Assembly (NCBI RefSeq): GCF_003352465.1 | Contig: NZ_CP031153.1 | Location: forward strand, 374,001 to 438,000 | DNA from: Kordia sp. SMS9 | GTDB lineage: Bacteria > Bacteroidota > Bacteroidia > Flavobacteriales > Flavobacteriaceae | Direction of reading: 5' to 3' | DNA: 64,000 bases | Shown: positions 9,575 to 19,023 of the stretch, in pieces | Numbering within the stretch: position 1 is the first letter of the stretch | Layout of the letters: every line of letters begins with the position of its first letter | The notes under the pieces: model-generated | The model's input: the letters and a program-made list of their open reading frames with translations, nothing else | Told to the model about the DNA's origin: nothing | Database searches by the model: none | Made by a program: the position numbers and the translations under genes

Positions 9575-12500
9575 TTAGTTGTCAAAGAAGAAATCGAAGT
9601 CAAATGATTTCTTAATTTCTTGGTTACTGGTATCTTTTTTAAGTGCTTCCATCTGAATGCTTGGATTTTCAATGACTTCGTTGGTCACGAAAACAATCGC
9701 ATCCGCAATTTCTTGAATCGTACTTGCTTTAAATAAGTCACTATTATAATCGAGTGCAATGAGCATGGAATCTTCCAATTCATTGAGTTCTATGCGTAAA
9801 TCTACCATGCTGATGATGCCTGCATCGCTTAAATCAGCCGTAGAAATGTCTTCAGCATTTTGCAAACCTGTTTCTGCCAATTCTTTGTTTTGCATCACAA
9901 TAACTACATCCGAAAACGGCATTCGGTCGTAATAGCGTTTTACATTCAAGTCGCTCGCTAGTTTGTCAATGGGATAGAATTGATAGTTGAAAACGCCCAA
10001 CATAAAATCTTTGATCGTTTTGATCAGTGATAGAAATGTTGCTGCATCTTTCAATTCGGTATGTACAGGAATACTGTTAATGTACGGTCCAATTTGGTTT
10101 TGCAAATCCAAATGAAAGCGTCCGTGTACTGGCGTTCGTACGGTGATTTCATTCGCATTGATGTGTCGTGCCAAACTCATCTTCATCACACTCAACAACA
10201 CCATGTACAGACTTGCATTTTGTTTTTCTGCCAAGGTTCTGAGTTTTTTTAGTTGATGTTCGGCAAGGTTTACGGAAATTCGTTGTCCGTTGGTTGTTTT
10301 TTCTTTTTTACGTTCAAAATCTGTGGGAAAGTGAAAATCGTTCACGTCATTTGGAAATTGTTTTTTCCAGAATTCCAGTGCTCTTTTTCCTAAACCGCCT
10401 GACAGTTGTGATTGCAACCAAACGCTGTAATCTTTGTAATGAATTCGTAAAGCTTCTGGTTGATAATTCGCATCAAGAGTTAATTTTTTGTAATTGTCTA
10501 GGATTTCTTCATAGAGTAATTTGATGGACCAACCATCTACAATACTGTGATGCAGCGTCATGACAAATACATATTTTTCAGCTTCCACTTTTATCAATTG
10601 TCCTCGCAATAACGGCGCGTTTGCCAAGTCAAAAGGTGTTGCATAGTCTTCTTTTGCAAGTTTTATAATCGAGGATTTCCAGTTGTCATTTTCAGAGAAA
10701 TCTTTTACATCTAAATTAAATTCAAATGTGTCTTCGGATCGTATTTTTTGCATGGGCGATTGCGCTACTTCCACAAAAGCCGTACGGAGAATTTCATGTT
10801 TTTGAATGCACAAACGTATGGCTTTTTCAAAAATAGTTGTGTCAATTTTTTCTTTTAGATTGTATAAACTGATACTATTTGCCACAATTTTTAAGCCCAT
10901 TTGGTATTGCATCCAAAAGCGTAATTGCGTGTTTGAAACAGGATAATAGTCTGCCATTGGTGCCGATTCTATCCGCTCGTTTTCAATGCCTTTTTGCGTA
11001 TTGATCACTTTGGAAAGCTTCGCAATTGTTGGATGATCTGAAAATACCGTAACATCTACTTTTTGTTTGAATTCGTGTTGAATCTTCCCTAAAATCTGCA
11101 TGATTTTTATGGAATCGCCACCAAGCTCATAGAAATTATCCGTAATACTCACGCTTTCTAGCTTTAGCGTTTCTTTCCAAATTTCTGCTAGCTTTTCTTC
11201 TATTTCGTTCGTAGGTTCCACAATTTCGCTTGCGGTTGCAAATGTAATTTCGTGCGCTTTTAGTTTCTTAAGATCAACTTTACCATTCAGCGTGACTGGC
11301 AAATTTTCTAATTGAATGAATTTTGAAGGAATCATGTAATCGGGCAGGTATTTTTGTAAAAACATGCGCAAATCCAACGTTGCTACCGTAATGTCATTTT
11401 CAGTACTGTAAAAACATACTAAGAATGATGCTGTGTCCGTTTTCTTGTGAATGACCACATTTTGTTGGATGCCTGAAAATTTGAGCAATGTGTTTTCTAT
11501 TTCGCCCAACTCAATACGATGGCCTCTAATTTTGACTTGAAAATCGGTTCGTTCCACAAAAACTAAGTTCCTATCAGGCAACCATTTGACCATATCGCCA
11601 GTTTTGTAAATCGTTTCAGAGTTGTCGAACGGACTTTTTAGCAATACTTTTTTACTGAGTGTTTCATTGTTTATATATCCTTTCGTCAAACTAATTCCAC
11701 CAATATATAATTCGCCTGCTACACCAATTGGTTGTGGATTCAAATGTTTATCTAAGACATATAGTTTTGTATTCGCTATTGATTTCCCAATAGGAATGTT
11801 GTGTGGAATGTTTTCAGCATCGACTACATAAAAAGTAGCACAAATAGAAGCTTCTGTCGGACCATACGCGTTGATATACGTTAGGTATTTACTGTAATGT
11901 GCAACATCTGCTGTTTTGGCTTTTTCTCCTCCAGACACCAAGGTTCGTAACGAAAGCTTCTGAGTTTTATCTAATGCCGCAATGTACGCTGGCGTAAACG
12001 TTCCGATCGTAATTTGATGCTCATTTAAGTATGAAATTAAATCTGTTCCTGATTTTTTCACCTTTTCAGGAATGATCACCAACGTTGCACCTGCAAATAA
12101 GGAAAGAAACATTTCCGAAATAGACGCATCAAACGATAACGACACAATTTGCGACAAGCGATCATTTGGCTGAATGTTGAAACGTTGTACTTTATCCGAC
12201 ATCATATTTACAAACGAACGATGCGCAATTGGAACGCCTTTCGGTTTCCCCGTAGAACCTGATGTGTAAATGATATACGCAGTATCCGTTTGCGAAACTT
12301 TTGGCATTGTATACTCTTTCGTTTCATCATTGAAATCCGTTTCTACTGTAATGATATTGTCAATCCTATCGTTAAAAATTGCTAAACGATCTTGTAGCTT
12401 TTCTTGCGTAATAACAGCTTTTACCTCCGCATTTTCCAAAATATAACCCACTCTGTTTTCAGGAGTCGCACTGTCAACAGGAACATAGATTGCGCCAGCT

Positions 12501-15500
12501 TTCATAATTCCTAACATCGCAATGATTACATCCGCAGAACGTTCTAAAAATACGGCAACTGCGTTTCCTGTTGTAATGTTTTGTTTGTGTAAGTAGTTTG
12601 CCAATTGATTGCTTTTTGCTTCCAATTCTGCATACGAAATTTGGGTAGAAGCATCTTGTACTGCAATTTTGTTTGAATATTGTAACGCTTGTTTTGTGAC
12701 GATTTCATGAATGCAATCGGTTGGAATTGGCGCGGCATTGTCATTCCAATCGTACACCAACTTTTTGACGTCTTTTTCTTGTAATATTGGCAAAGAAGCT
12801 ATTGTTAGATTTGTTTCATCGCGAATTATCGCAGTCAACACATTTTTAAAGTAATAGATGAGTGTGTCAATTGTTTTTTCAGCATAGCGATTTGCATCAT
12901 AATTGAGAATGACTTCCAAGTTGTTGCTGAACGAAAAGGCAAATCCCAACGGATAATGATCTTGCTCAATGGTTTCCAATTTCGTGATGTTAATATCGGT
13001 TTGTTGACTTTCCACTTGGTATTTTGGAAAGTTTTGAAAACCGTATAATATTTGAAATAATCCTTCGGGCGATTTGTATTCCGAATACGAATAAATGTCT
13101 GCCATAGACGTGTGTTCGTACGCCAAACGTTGCAAACTGGTTTCTTGGATGATTTTTAAGAAATTTTCAATAGATTGTTCCTCTTCCAATTGCATTCGAA
13201 ATGGCGTTGTGTTTACGTGCAATCCGATGGAATCTTTGGTGTCAATTCCACGCAACGAGCGTCCTGAACTGATGCCACCAACTAAAATATCATTCGTATT
13301 CGTCAGTTTTTTGAGCAACATAAATATCGCTGCAAGCGTGATGGTATTTGGCGTCACACGCTTTTTTTGTGCAAATGCCGTGAATGCTTCTGCATCTACT
13401 AAATTGGTATATAGTTTAGTTTGTTTTTGGATTTCTTTATTTGTAGTGCTGCGTTTGTTTTCCAAATTTTCTAGCGGCAACGGTGTAATTTCTTCAAAAC
13501 CTTTTAAATGCGTTTCCCAAAATGTTTTTTCGGCAGTTTCATTCTTGATTCGCAATAATTGCGTTACGTAATCGCGGTATAAAATTGGCGTTGTCGGCTG
13601 AAAAGTTGTTTGGTATTTTTTGTGTGAATACGAATTGAAAATATAGTTCAACAGAATTCCATTGGACCAACCATCCATCAAAATATGATGCGATTCTACC
13701 AAGAGTTTTACCGTGGTATCATCAAATTCTATGAAACATATTCGAAGTAATGGCGGTTTGCTGACATCAAAGTTTTGCCGTCTGCGTTGCATGATGATTT
13801 CCTGTAATTTTTCTACTTTGTTCGGCTCCTTTCGCCAGTCTAAAACTTCTACAATTGGTTTGCAATATTTGAACGTAACTTGTAATGGATTTGCCATATT
13901 TTGATAAAAAACACCTGTGCGCAACGCATCGTAACGCGCAACAAGTTCAGTGATGCTTTCTTCAAAAAGTGTGTAGTCAATTTTTTCTTCAATCGTCACT
14001 ACTGATTGCAAATAGTACAGATCGGAGTTCGTTGCTTTGATGTGTTCGAACAGAATTCCCAATTGCAATGGTGTGAGCTTAAAAACTGCTTCTATATTTT
14101 CTTTGGCTTCCGACAATTTATTTTCTTCTAAAAAAGTCTCAATTTCTTCTGCGCTAAGTGTTTCTATAGGAACAATTGTACCGTTTTCAGTTGCTTTGTT
14201 TGTTGAAAATTGTACATTTTTTGATAATTCTTGAATGGTTTGATGCTTGAAAAGATCTTCATTTTTTAAATCCAATCCGTATTTGGAAGCTTTGTTGATC
14301 ACTTGAATATTTTTGATGGAATCGCCTCCCAAATCAAAGAAATTATCTTCCACACCAACTGCATCAATTCCTAAGATATCTTCCCAAATAGCGACCAATT
14401 CTTTTTCTGTTTTGCTTGCTGCAGCAACGTATTCATTTTCTAAATCGAGTTTGATTTCTTTGTGTTGCAGGTGTTCGCGATCTATTTTTTTGTTGATCGT
14501 TAATGGCATTTCTTCTAGTTGAATGAAAAAATGTGGCACCATATACGATGGCAATTTTGCTTCCAAAAATGTTTTCAGTTCCTGGCTTTTGATCGTTTCT
14601 ACAGCAGTGAAATACGCAATTAAACTCAGGTTTTCATTGACTTTCTTCGGAATGATCGTGGCGCTTTCAATTTGATTGAATTCTTGCAACACGACTTCGA
14701 TTTCTTGCGGATCTACTCGAAAACCTCTGATTTTGACTTGATGATCCGTTCTGCCTAAAAAGTAGATATTTCCATCAGGTTTGCACAATACGCGATCGCC
14801 TGTTTTGTAACTGCGAATTCCATCAATTGTGCAAAATCGCTCAGCTGTCAGTTCTGGATTGTGGAGATATCCGCGTGCTAATCCAGCTCCCGAAAGGTAC
14901 AATTCGCCTGCTTGTCCTACAGAAACTGCTTGTTGTTCTTCGTCTAAGATGTGAAATTGAATGTTGCTCAGCGGAATCCCAATTGGAATTTCTTCGTGTA
15001 AACTATTCGGATCTACCGTAAAACTCGACGCACACACTGTACTTTCTGTCGGTCCGTACGCGTTGATGTACGTTAAATACTTTGAATAATGTTTTACATC
15101 GGCAATGCGAGCCGCTTCTCCTGCCGTGATGAGCGTTTTGAGTGGTAATTTTTCCTCTTTTGGAACTGTTGCCAAAAGTGTTGGTGGTAAGGTCGCAATT
15201 GTGATTTTTTTCTCGATGAAATATTCCAACAGTAAGCGTCCATTTTTTTTGACAGTTTCAGGAATCATCACTAAGGTTCCGCCACTTAATACCGCTAAAA
15301 ATATTTCCGAAACCGAAGCGTCAAACGAAATCGAAGCAAATTGTGCATACACATCTTTTTCTGTGCATAAGAAACGGGTCAACTGATCTGTAATCATGGG
15401 CACAAAACTATTGTGTTGCAACATCACACCTTTGGGAACGCCCGTAGTTCCTGACGTGTAAATGATGTAGGCTAAGTTTTTTGGAGTGACTTTTTGAAGA

Positions 15501-16075
15501 ATATTCGTCGTTCCATTTAGTTCTAACCTATCAATTGTAATATGGTTTTGGATTTTTATATCATCATCAATTGCTGCTAATTTTTCTTGGAAAGCTGTTT
15601 TTGTGATGATTGTTTTTAGTTGACTGTTTTGAATGATGTAAGAAATTCTAGCTGTTGGATAGTTGATGTCTAGCGGAAGAAAAGCGGCGCCTGCTTTTAA
15701 AATTCCAAGCATGGAAATAATGCTTTCTACAGAACGATCCATGTAGATTCCGACAATGTCATCAGGTTGTATTCCAGATTGCTGAATTTTGTGTGCCAAC
15801 GCATTACTTTTTGCAAGTAATTCTGCATAGGAAATATGTTTTTCGTCATAAATTACTGCGATTTGTGTTGGATATTTAGCCGCAATTTCATCAAACAACG
15901 TATGGATGCATTTTTGGGAAGTAAACGGTTGCGCACGTTCATTTAAGGTATCAAGCGCACTTTTCTTTTTGGGCGCAATCAATGTTGCATTGCCTTTGTT
16001 GGCTAGCAATTCCTTGTAACTTTCGATCGAAATTTCTCCTTTTCGTAATGCTTGTATTAACTCTTTACTATTCAT
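9575..16075 (-). CDS. Nonribosomal peptide synthetase, A-T-C-A-T-C, two Tyr-like adenylation domains
   Basis: The order in 2166 residues is A1 (about 50-545), T1 (DLGGDS, Ser586), C1 (about 665-1100, HHILMDG at 796-802), A2 (about 1125-1610), T2 (ELGGDS, Ser1655) and C2 (about 1710-2140, HHSIVDG at 1842-1848). Aligned by eye to GrsA, the A1 code is D-A-S-T-I-A-A-V-C-K and the A2 code is D-A-S-T-V-G-A-I-C-K. Both fall among known Tyr, Phe or beta-hydroxy-Tyr codes. No epimerisation, methylation or release domain is seen. Starting with A makes it a natural initiation synthetase. Its last C domain should act with the A-T of the second synthetase. The start lies 3 bases after the LanC-like gene. 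Confidence 0.95.
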   Translation of the reverse strand: MNSKELIQALRKGEISIESYKELLANKGNATLIAPKKKSALDTLNERAQPFTSQKCIHTLFDEIAAKYPTQIAVIYDEKHISYAELLAKSNALAHKIQQSGIQPDDIVGIYMDRSVESIISMLGILKAGAAFLPLDINYPTARISYIIQNSQLKTIITKTAFQEKLAAIDDDIKIQNHITIDRLELNGTTNILQKVTPKNLAYIIYTSGTTGVPKGVMLQHNSFVPMITDQLTRFLCTEKDVYAQFASISFDASVSEIFLAVLSGGTLVMIPETVKKNGRLLLEYFIEKKITIATLPPTLLATVPKEEKLPLKTLITAGEAARIADVKHYSKYLTYINAYGPTESTVCASSFTVDPNSLHEEIPIGIPLSNIQFHILDEEQQAVSVGQAGELYLSGAGLARGYLHNPELTAERFCTIDGIRSYKTGDRVLCKPDGNIYFLGRTDHQVKIRGFRVDPQEIEVVLQEFNQIESATIIPKKVNENLSLIAYFTAVETIKSQELKTFLEAKLPSYMVPHFFIQLEEMPLTINKKIDREHLQHKEIKLDLENEYVAAASKTEKELVAIWEDILGIDAVGVEDNFFDLGGDSIKNIQVINKASKYGLDLKNEDLFKHQTIQELSKNVQFSTNKATENGTIVPIETLSAEEIETFLEENKLSEAKENIEAVFKLTPLQLGILFEHIKATNSDLYYLQSVVTIEEKIDYTLFEESITELVARYDALRTGVFYQNMANPLQVTFKYCKPIVEVLDWRKEPNKVEKLQEIIMQRRRQNFDVSKPPLLRICFIEFDDTTVKLLVESHHILMDGWSNGILLNYIFNSYSHKKYQTTFQPTTPILYRDYVTQLLRIKNETAEKTFWETHLKGFEEITPLPLENLENKRSTTNKEIQKQTKLYTNLVDAEAFTAFAQKKRVTPNTITLAAIFMLLKKLTNTNDILVGGISSGRSLRGIDTKDSIGLHVNTTPFRMQLEEEQSIENFLKIIQETSLQRLAYEHTSMADIYSYSEYKSPEGLFQILYGFQNFPKYQVESQQTDINITKLETIEQDHYPLGFAFSFSNNLEVILNYDANRYAEKTIDTLIYYFKNVLTAIIRDETNLTIASLPILQEKDVKKLVYDWNDNAAPIPTDCIHEIVTKQALQYSNKIAVQDASTQISYAELEAKSNQLANYLHKQNITTGNAVAVFLERSADVIIAMLGIMKAGAIYVPVDSATPENRVGYILENAEVKAVITQEKLQDRLAIFNDRIDNIITVETDFNDETKEYTMPKVSQTDTAYIIYTSGSTGKPKGVPIAHRSFVNMMSDKVQRFNIQPNDRLSQIVSLSFDASISEMFLSLFAGATLVIIPEKVKKSGTDLISYLNEHQITIGTFTPAYIAALDKTQKLSLRTLVSGGEKAKTADVAHYSKYLTYINAYGPTEASICATFYVVDAENIPHNIPIGKSIANTKLYVLDKHLNPQPIGVAGELYIGGISLTKGYINNETLSKKVLLKSPFDNSETIYKTGDMVKWLPDRNLVFVERTDFQVKIRGHRIELGEIENTLLKFSGIQQNVVIHKKTDTASFLVCFYSTENDITVATLDLRMFLQKYLPDYMIPSKFIQLENLPVTLNGKVDLKKLKAHEITFATASEIVEPTNEIEEKLAEIWKETLKLESVSITDNFYELGGDSIKIMQILGKIQHEFKQKVDVTVFSDHPTIAKLSKVINTQKGIENERIESAPMADYYPVSNTQLRFWMQYQMGLKIVANSISLYNLKEKIDTTIFEKAIRLCIQKHEILRTAFVEVAQSPMQKIRSEDTFEFNLDVKDFSENDNWKSSIIKLAKEDYATPFDLANAPLLRGQLIKVEAEKYVFVMTLHHSIVDGWSIKLLYEEILDNYKKLTLDANYQPEALRIHYKDYSVWLQSQLSGGLGKRALEFWKKQFPNDVNDFHFPTDFERKKEKTTNGQRISVNLAEHQLKKLRTLAEKQNASLYMVLLSVMKMSLARHINANEITVRTPVHGRFHLDLQNQIGPYINSIPVHTELKDAATFLSLIKTIKDFMLGVFNYQFYPIDKLASDLNVKRYYDRMPFSDVVIVMQNKELAETGLQNAEDISTADLSDAGIISMVDLRIELNELEDSMLIALDYNSDLFKASTIQEIADAIVFVTNEVIENPSIQMEALKKDTSNQEIKKSFDFDFFFDN

Positions 16076-16078
16076 TCG

Positions 16079-18010
16079 TTAGTTTGATTTAGTCCTATTT
16101 TCCACAATTTCTAAAAGTCCAATTGCCATATATTCTTTGATGATTTTTAATAGAATCGTGTCTAAATTTTCAAGCACATAGCTTGATGCTGCCATGACGA
16201 ATTGTGAAAAATTGTCTATATAGATGGCGTCTTGCGACAGATAGAATTGTTTGAGTTGTGCAATTGCAACAGCAATTTGTGTTTGATTTTTAAAGTATTC
16301 CAATACAACATTGTTGGGATGTTGCCAATATTCTTTGATCAAATGTGTGTAATATGGTAAGATATAGACATTCGTTTTCGATTCAGGAAGTTGTAAGTTT
16401 TCTTGTGAAATGTTGCCTTGTTTCTGTTCCCAACTCCACGAAGTGATGAGCTTTTTTGCTTTTGGATTTAATTGAAGTGTATGCGTTTTTACGACTTCAT
16501 CAGATTGGTTGAAAATCGCTTGCACTTTTTGATACGTGTGAATGTTTTTTGCTTCTAATTGCGCATAGTTTTTGATGCTTTTTTTCAGGTTTTGCAGACT
16601 GATTTCTAGTTTTAAAATCTCGGATACTTGTTTTTTCTGAGCGATTGGAAATTGATGGAGATTCTTTTTGATGAACATCATAAAATTGAAAACGACTTTC
16701 TCTTCTATGGGTTGTGCTAGATAGTCTGAAATCAACTTTTCATGATGTGTTTTCAAATATGCCAACGTTCGTTTGAAGGTGTTTTGCAGTACACTTTCTT
16801 TGAGATTGATTGGCAGTGTTTGCACTTCACTATTTCTTTGCGGAATTGTATATGCTGGTATGACAGCATTGCGAATTGTTTCGTTTTCTAACGCCAATTG
16901 AAAGTGTGTAATTTGTGCGGCAATTACAGCATCTTCAAAGTTTTCAATTGTTTGTTTTGCTTGTTTTTCTTGAATGAAGTTCGAAATCGTTTTCGAGATC
17001 CATGCATATTTTTCATCTTTTAGTATTTGTGCAACTTCCCAAAAAAGTGTTCCTAATAGAAGGTGTTTTTCTGTAGCGAGTGTTGCTTTTTGATCTTCAT
17101 ATAGCTTTGTACATCTTTCTAAATATGTTATAAGTTCATTTTTGATGGTTTCATCGGCAGTTTTTTGCCATAAATGCAGTGTAAATTTGGCTACTCCAAC
17201 ATGAATGAACAGATTGTCCAACAACGGTCCGAAAAACGTACTGTTTTCTTGCTGTACAGCTTCTAGCGCAGCTTGATAGGTTTTTGTGTTTTCCATTCCT
17301 TTTTTCGTCGCTTTCCAACCTAAGTTTTCATCCCAAAATTGACGTTGGTAAGAATATATTTGTTTCGCAATTGTCACAAATTCATCTTGATGATACGCTT
17401 CTGAAAGTATTAAGAAAGCTGTTCCAATTCCTGCATTGCCGTATTCAAAATTGAGCAAGCCATGTTGTTTTTCTAACCGATCTTTCCAAAAGATACCTTT
17501 GTCCGTAATTTGTGCTTCTGCTATCATTTTTTCCGCAAGTGCATCGATCCATTTTTTCGCTTTTGCATCATTTGTTACATCATAATAATATTGCAATACC
17601 AACAAACAGCCAGAACGACCTGCATTGATAGTATTGTTCGTATATGGAGAAATGATAAAGTTGTGAATGTCTTTTTCTAGTAACGCAAACGCATCGTCAA
17701 TAAAAGTTTTAGACGTGTCTACTTCTGACAATCGCAACGCGGCATATAAAAACCCTGCTTTTCCTTTTTCAAACGAACAATCGCCTTTTATTTTTTGAAC
17801 GCATTGATGATACAATTCCATTAACGAATGTAGCTGCGTTCGTGTCTCTGCATTGCGTTGAACCGAATACGAATCTATATAGCATAGTAGTATTTGCATC
17901 CAACCTGCTGAATTTTCATCTCTTTTATGTAACGCATTAATATTTACATACAATTCCTCCGTGTTGTATGTGAAATTTTTAGGTTTTATAGTTTCATGTA
18001 TCTCTTTCAT
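16079..18010 (-). CDS. LanC-like alpha/alpha-barrel protein without recognisable zinc motif
   Basis: This 643-residue protein has, in its N-terminal ~400 residues, repeated glycine motifs at helix junctions (GKAGFLYAA, NAGRSGCLL, GNAGIGTAF) typical of LanC/GCL2-type barrels. I find no CHG motif, so the cyclase zinc site appears absent. The C-terminal ~230 residues are helical and unassigned. It lies between a glycosyltransferase-like gene (5-base gap) and the large NRPS (3-base gap), so it is co-translated with peptide synthesis. It may act as a non-catalytic binding partner or as an unusual tailoring enzyme. The function is not known. Confidence 0.6.
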   Translation of the reverse strand: MKEIHETIKPKNFTYNTEELYVNINALHKRDENSAGWMQILLCYIDSYSVQRNAETRTQLHSLMELYHQCVQKIKGDCSFEKGKAGFLYAALRLSEVDTSKTFIDDAFALLEKDIHNFIISPYTNNTINAGRSGCLLVLQYYYDVTNDAKAKKWIDALAEKMIAEAQITDKGIFWKDRLEKQHGLLNFEYGNAGIGTAFLILSEAYHQDEFVTIAKQIYSYQRQFWDENLGWKATKKGMENTKTYQAALEAVQQENSTFFGPLLDNLFIHVGVAKFTLHLWQKTADETIKNELITYLERCTKLYEDQKATLATEKHLLLGTLFWEVAQILKDEKYAWISKTISNFIQEKQAKQTIENFEDAVIAAQITHFQLALENETIRNAVIPAYTIPQRNSEVQTLPINLKESVLQNTFKRTLAYLKTHHEKLISDYLAQPIEEKVVFNFMMFIKKNLHQFPIAQKKQVSEILKLEISLQNLKKSIKNYAQLEAKNIHTYQKVQAIFNQSDEVVKTHTLQLNPKAKKLITSWSWEQKQGNISQENLQLPESKTNVYILPYYTHLIKEYWQHPNNVVLEYFKNQTQIAVAIAQLKQFYLSQDAIYIDNFSQFVMAASSYVLENLDTILLKIIKEYMAIGLLEIVENRTKSN

Positions 18011-18015
18011 AACGG

Positions 18016-18909
18016 CTAAATTTTATGCGAATCTAATAAGTCAATGATGTGGAAATAGTGTTCAGGATAATCCATCATCAAGCGATGTTCTATGTGATTG
18101 CAGATGGTTTCACTCTTTTTTGCGTAGTTGGCAGGATGCGCATAGTGTACGTTGGTAGGAACGCCATTGAATTCAATTTTTACACCTTCTACGCCTTTGT
18201 CAAGATCATTTAATACGGCACGTACCTCTTTGTTGTGATGATCTATCATGCAGTAAAAGAGATATTGTTCGTAGATACAGTTAAAATATCCTACATTAAT
18301 TTTATCAAGATGTTTTAGGTTTTTGTTGACAAATTCAAACGCTTTGGCGCAGTATTCTTTAAGAAATGGAATGTCATTTCCGCCAAAAACGCCTGCGTTG
18401 CATGAATGTACAATTCTGTTTTTTTGGCGTTGTTTTTTGACAACTTTAGGAATGTATGTAAGGTTTTCTTCAACTTCGTTGAGAATTGGGTAGTAAAACG
18501 GTAAGTCTTTGTCTAAATTTTGTACGATTAACGGCGCATTGTTGACCTGTTCGTCAAATTTTTTCCAAATAAACACGTCACCATCTATATGCATGAAGGG
18601 TTCGTCTTGGATGGAATAGGTATACAACTTTCCTATTGCCCATAAGTCGTTGTGATAGTGATTGACATCTTCAAGCGTAACCGTGACTTTACTGTAGGGA
18701 AGATTTAGTTTTTCTATCAGCAACGCTTCGCCTTCTTGATCAGTGACTAATTCCACACGATCATAGAACGCATTGAGCTGAAGACAACTTAATGTCCAAC
18801 TCATGAAATTGTATCGTTTGTCTAGCCATCCGCCGTTAAAACGATCAAAGTCATTTAAGTTTTTAAATTTTAAACTCGGTTTTGACCAAAAACTTTGTAC
18901 TATTTTCAT
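18016..18909 (-). CDS. Glycosyltransferase-like protein (resembles DUF6734)
   Basis: The 297-residue cytoplasmic protein begins MKIVQSFWSKP and contains a DxD-type metal motif in HIDGDVF (about residues 108-114), preceded by WAIGKLYTY. It later has CNAGVFGG, a pattern of GT-A fold enzymes that use nucleotide sugars. I recall similar Bacteroidota proteins annotated as DUF6734, often beside natural-product genes. It is the first tightly packed gene of the NRPS operon, 5 bases ahead of the LanC-like gene. Glycosylation of the peptide is plausible but unproven. Confidence 0.6.
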   Translation of the reverse strand: MKIVQSFWSKPSLKFKNLNDFDRFNGGWLDKRYNFMSWTLSCLQLNAFYDRVELVTDQEGEALLIEKLNLPYSKVTVTLEDVNHYHNDLWAIGKLYTYSIQDEPFMHIDGDVFIWKKFDEQVNNAPLIVQNLDKDLPFYYPILNEVEENLTYIPKVVKKQRQKNRIVHSCNAGVFGGNDIPFLKEYCAKAFEFVNKNLKHLDKINVGYFNCIYEQYLFYCMIDHHNKEVRAVLNDLDKGVEGVKIEFNGVPTNVHYAHPANYAKKSETICNHIEHRLMMDYPEHYFHIIDLLDSHKI

Positions 18910-19023
18910 AAACTGTTTTCCTTTTTCAACAATTAGATTTGATGCAGGGGAATTACAGTTTTTAGGTCTTTTGTATATATATTAATTTCTGGGGAAAATA
19001 ACTATACTATGTACTTCTTGTGT

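Noticed and set aside
13095..13571. 158-residue plus-strand ORF within the NRPS gene
   Set aside because: It is antisense to a strongly conserved condensation domain, with no regulatory signals; a shadow frame.
9575..16075. Epimerisation domain between the two modules
   Set aside because: The domain at 665-1100 has HHILMDGW with normal C-domain spacing and no E-domain features.
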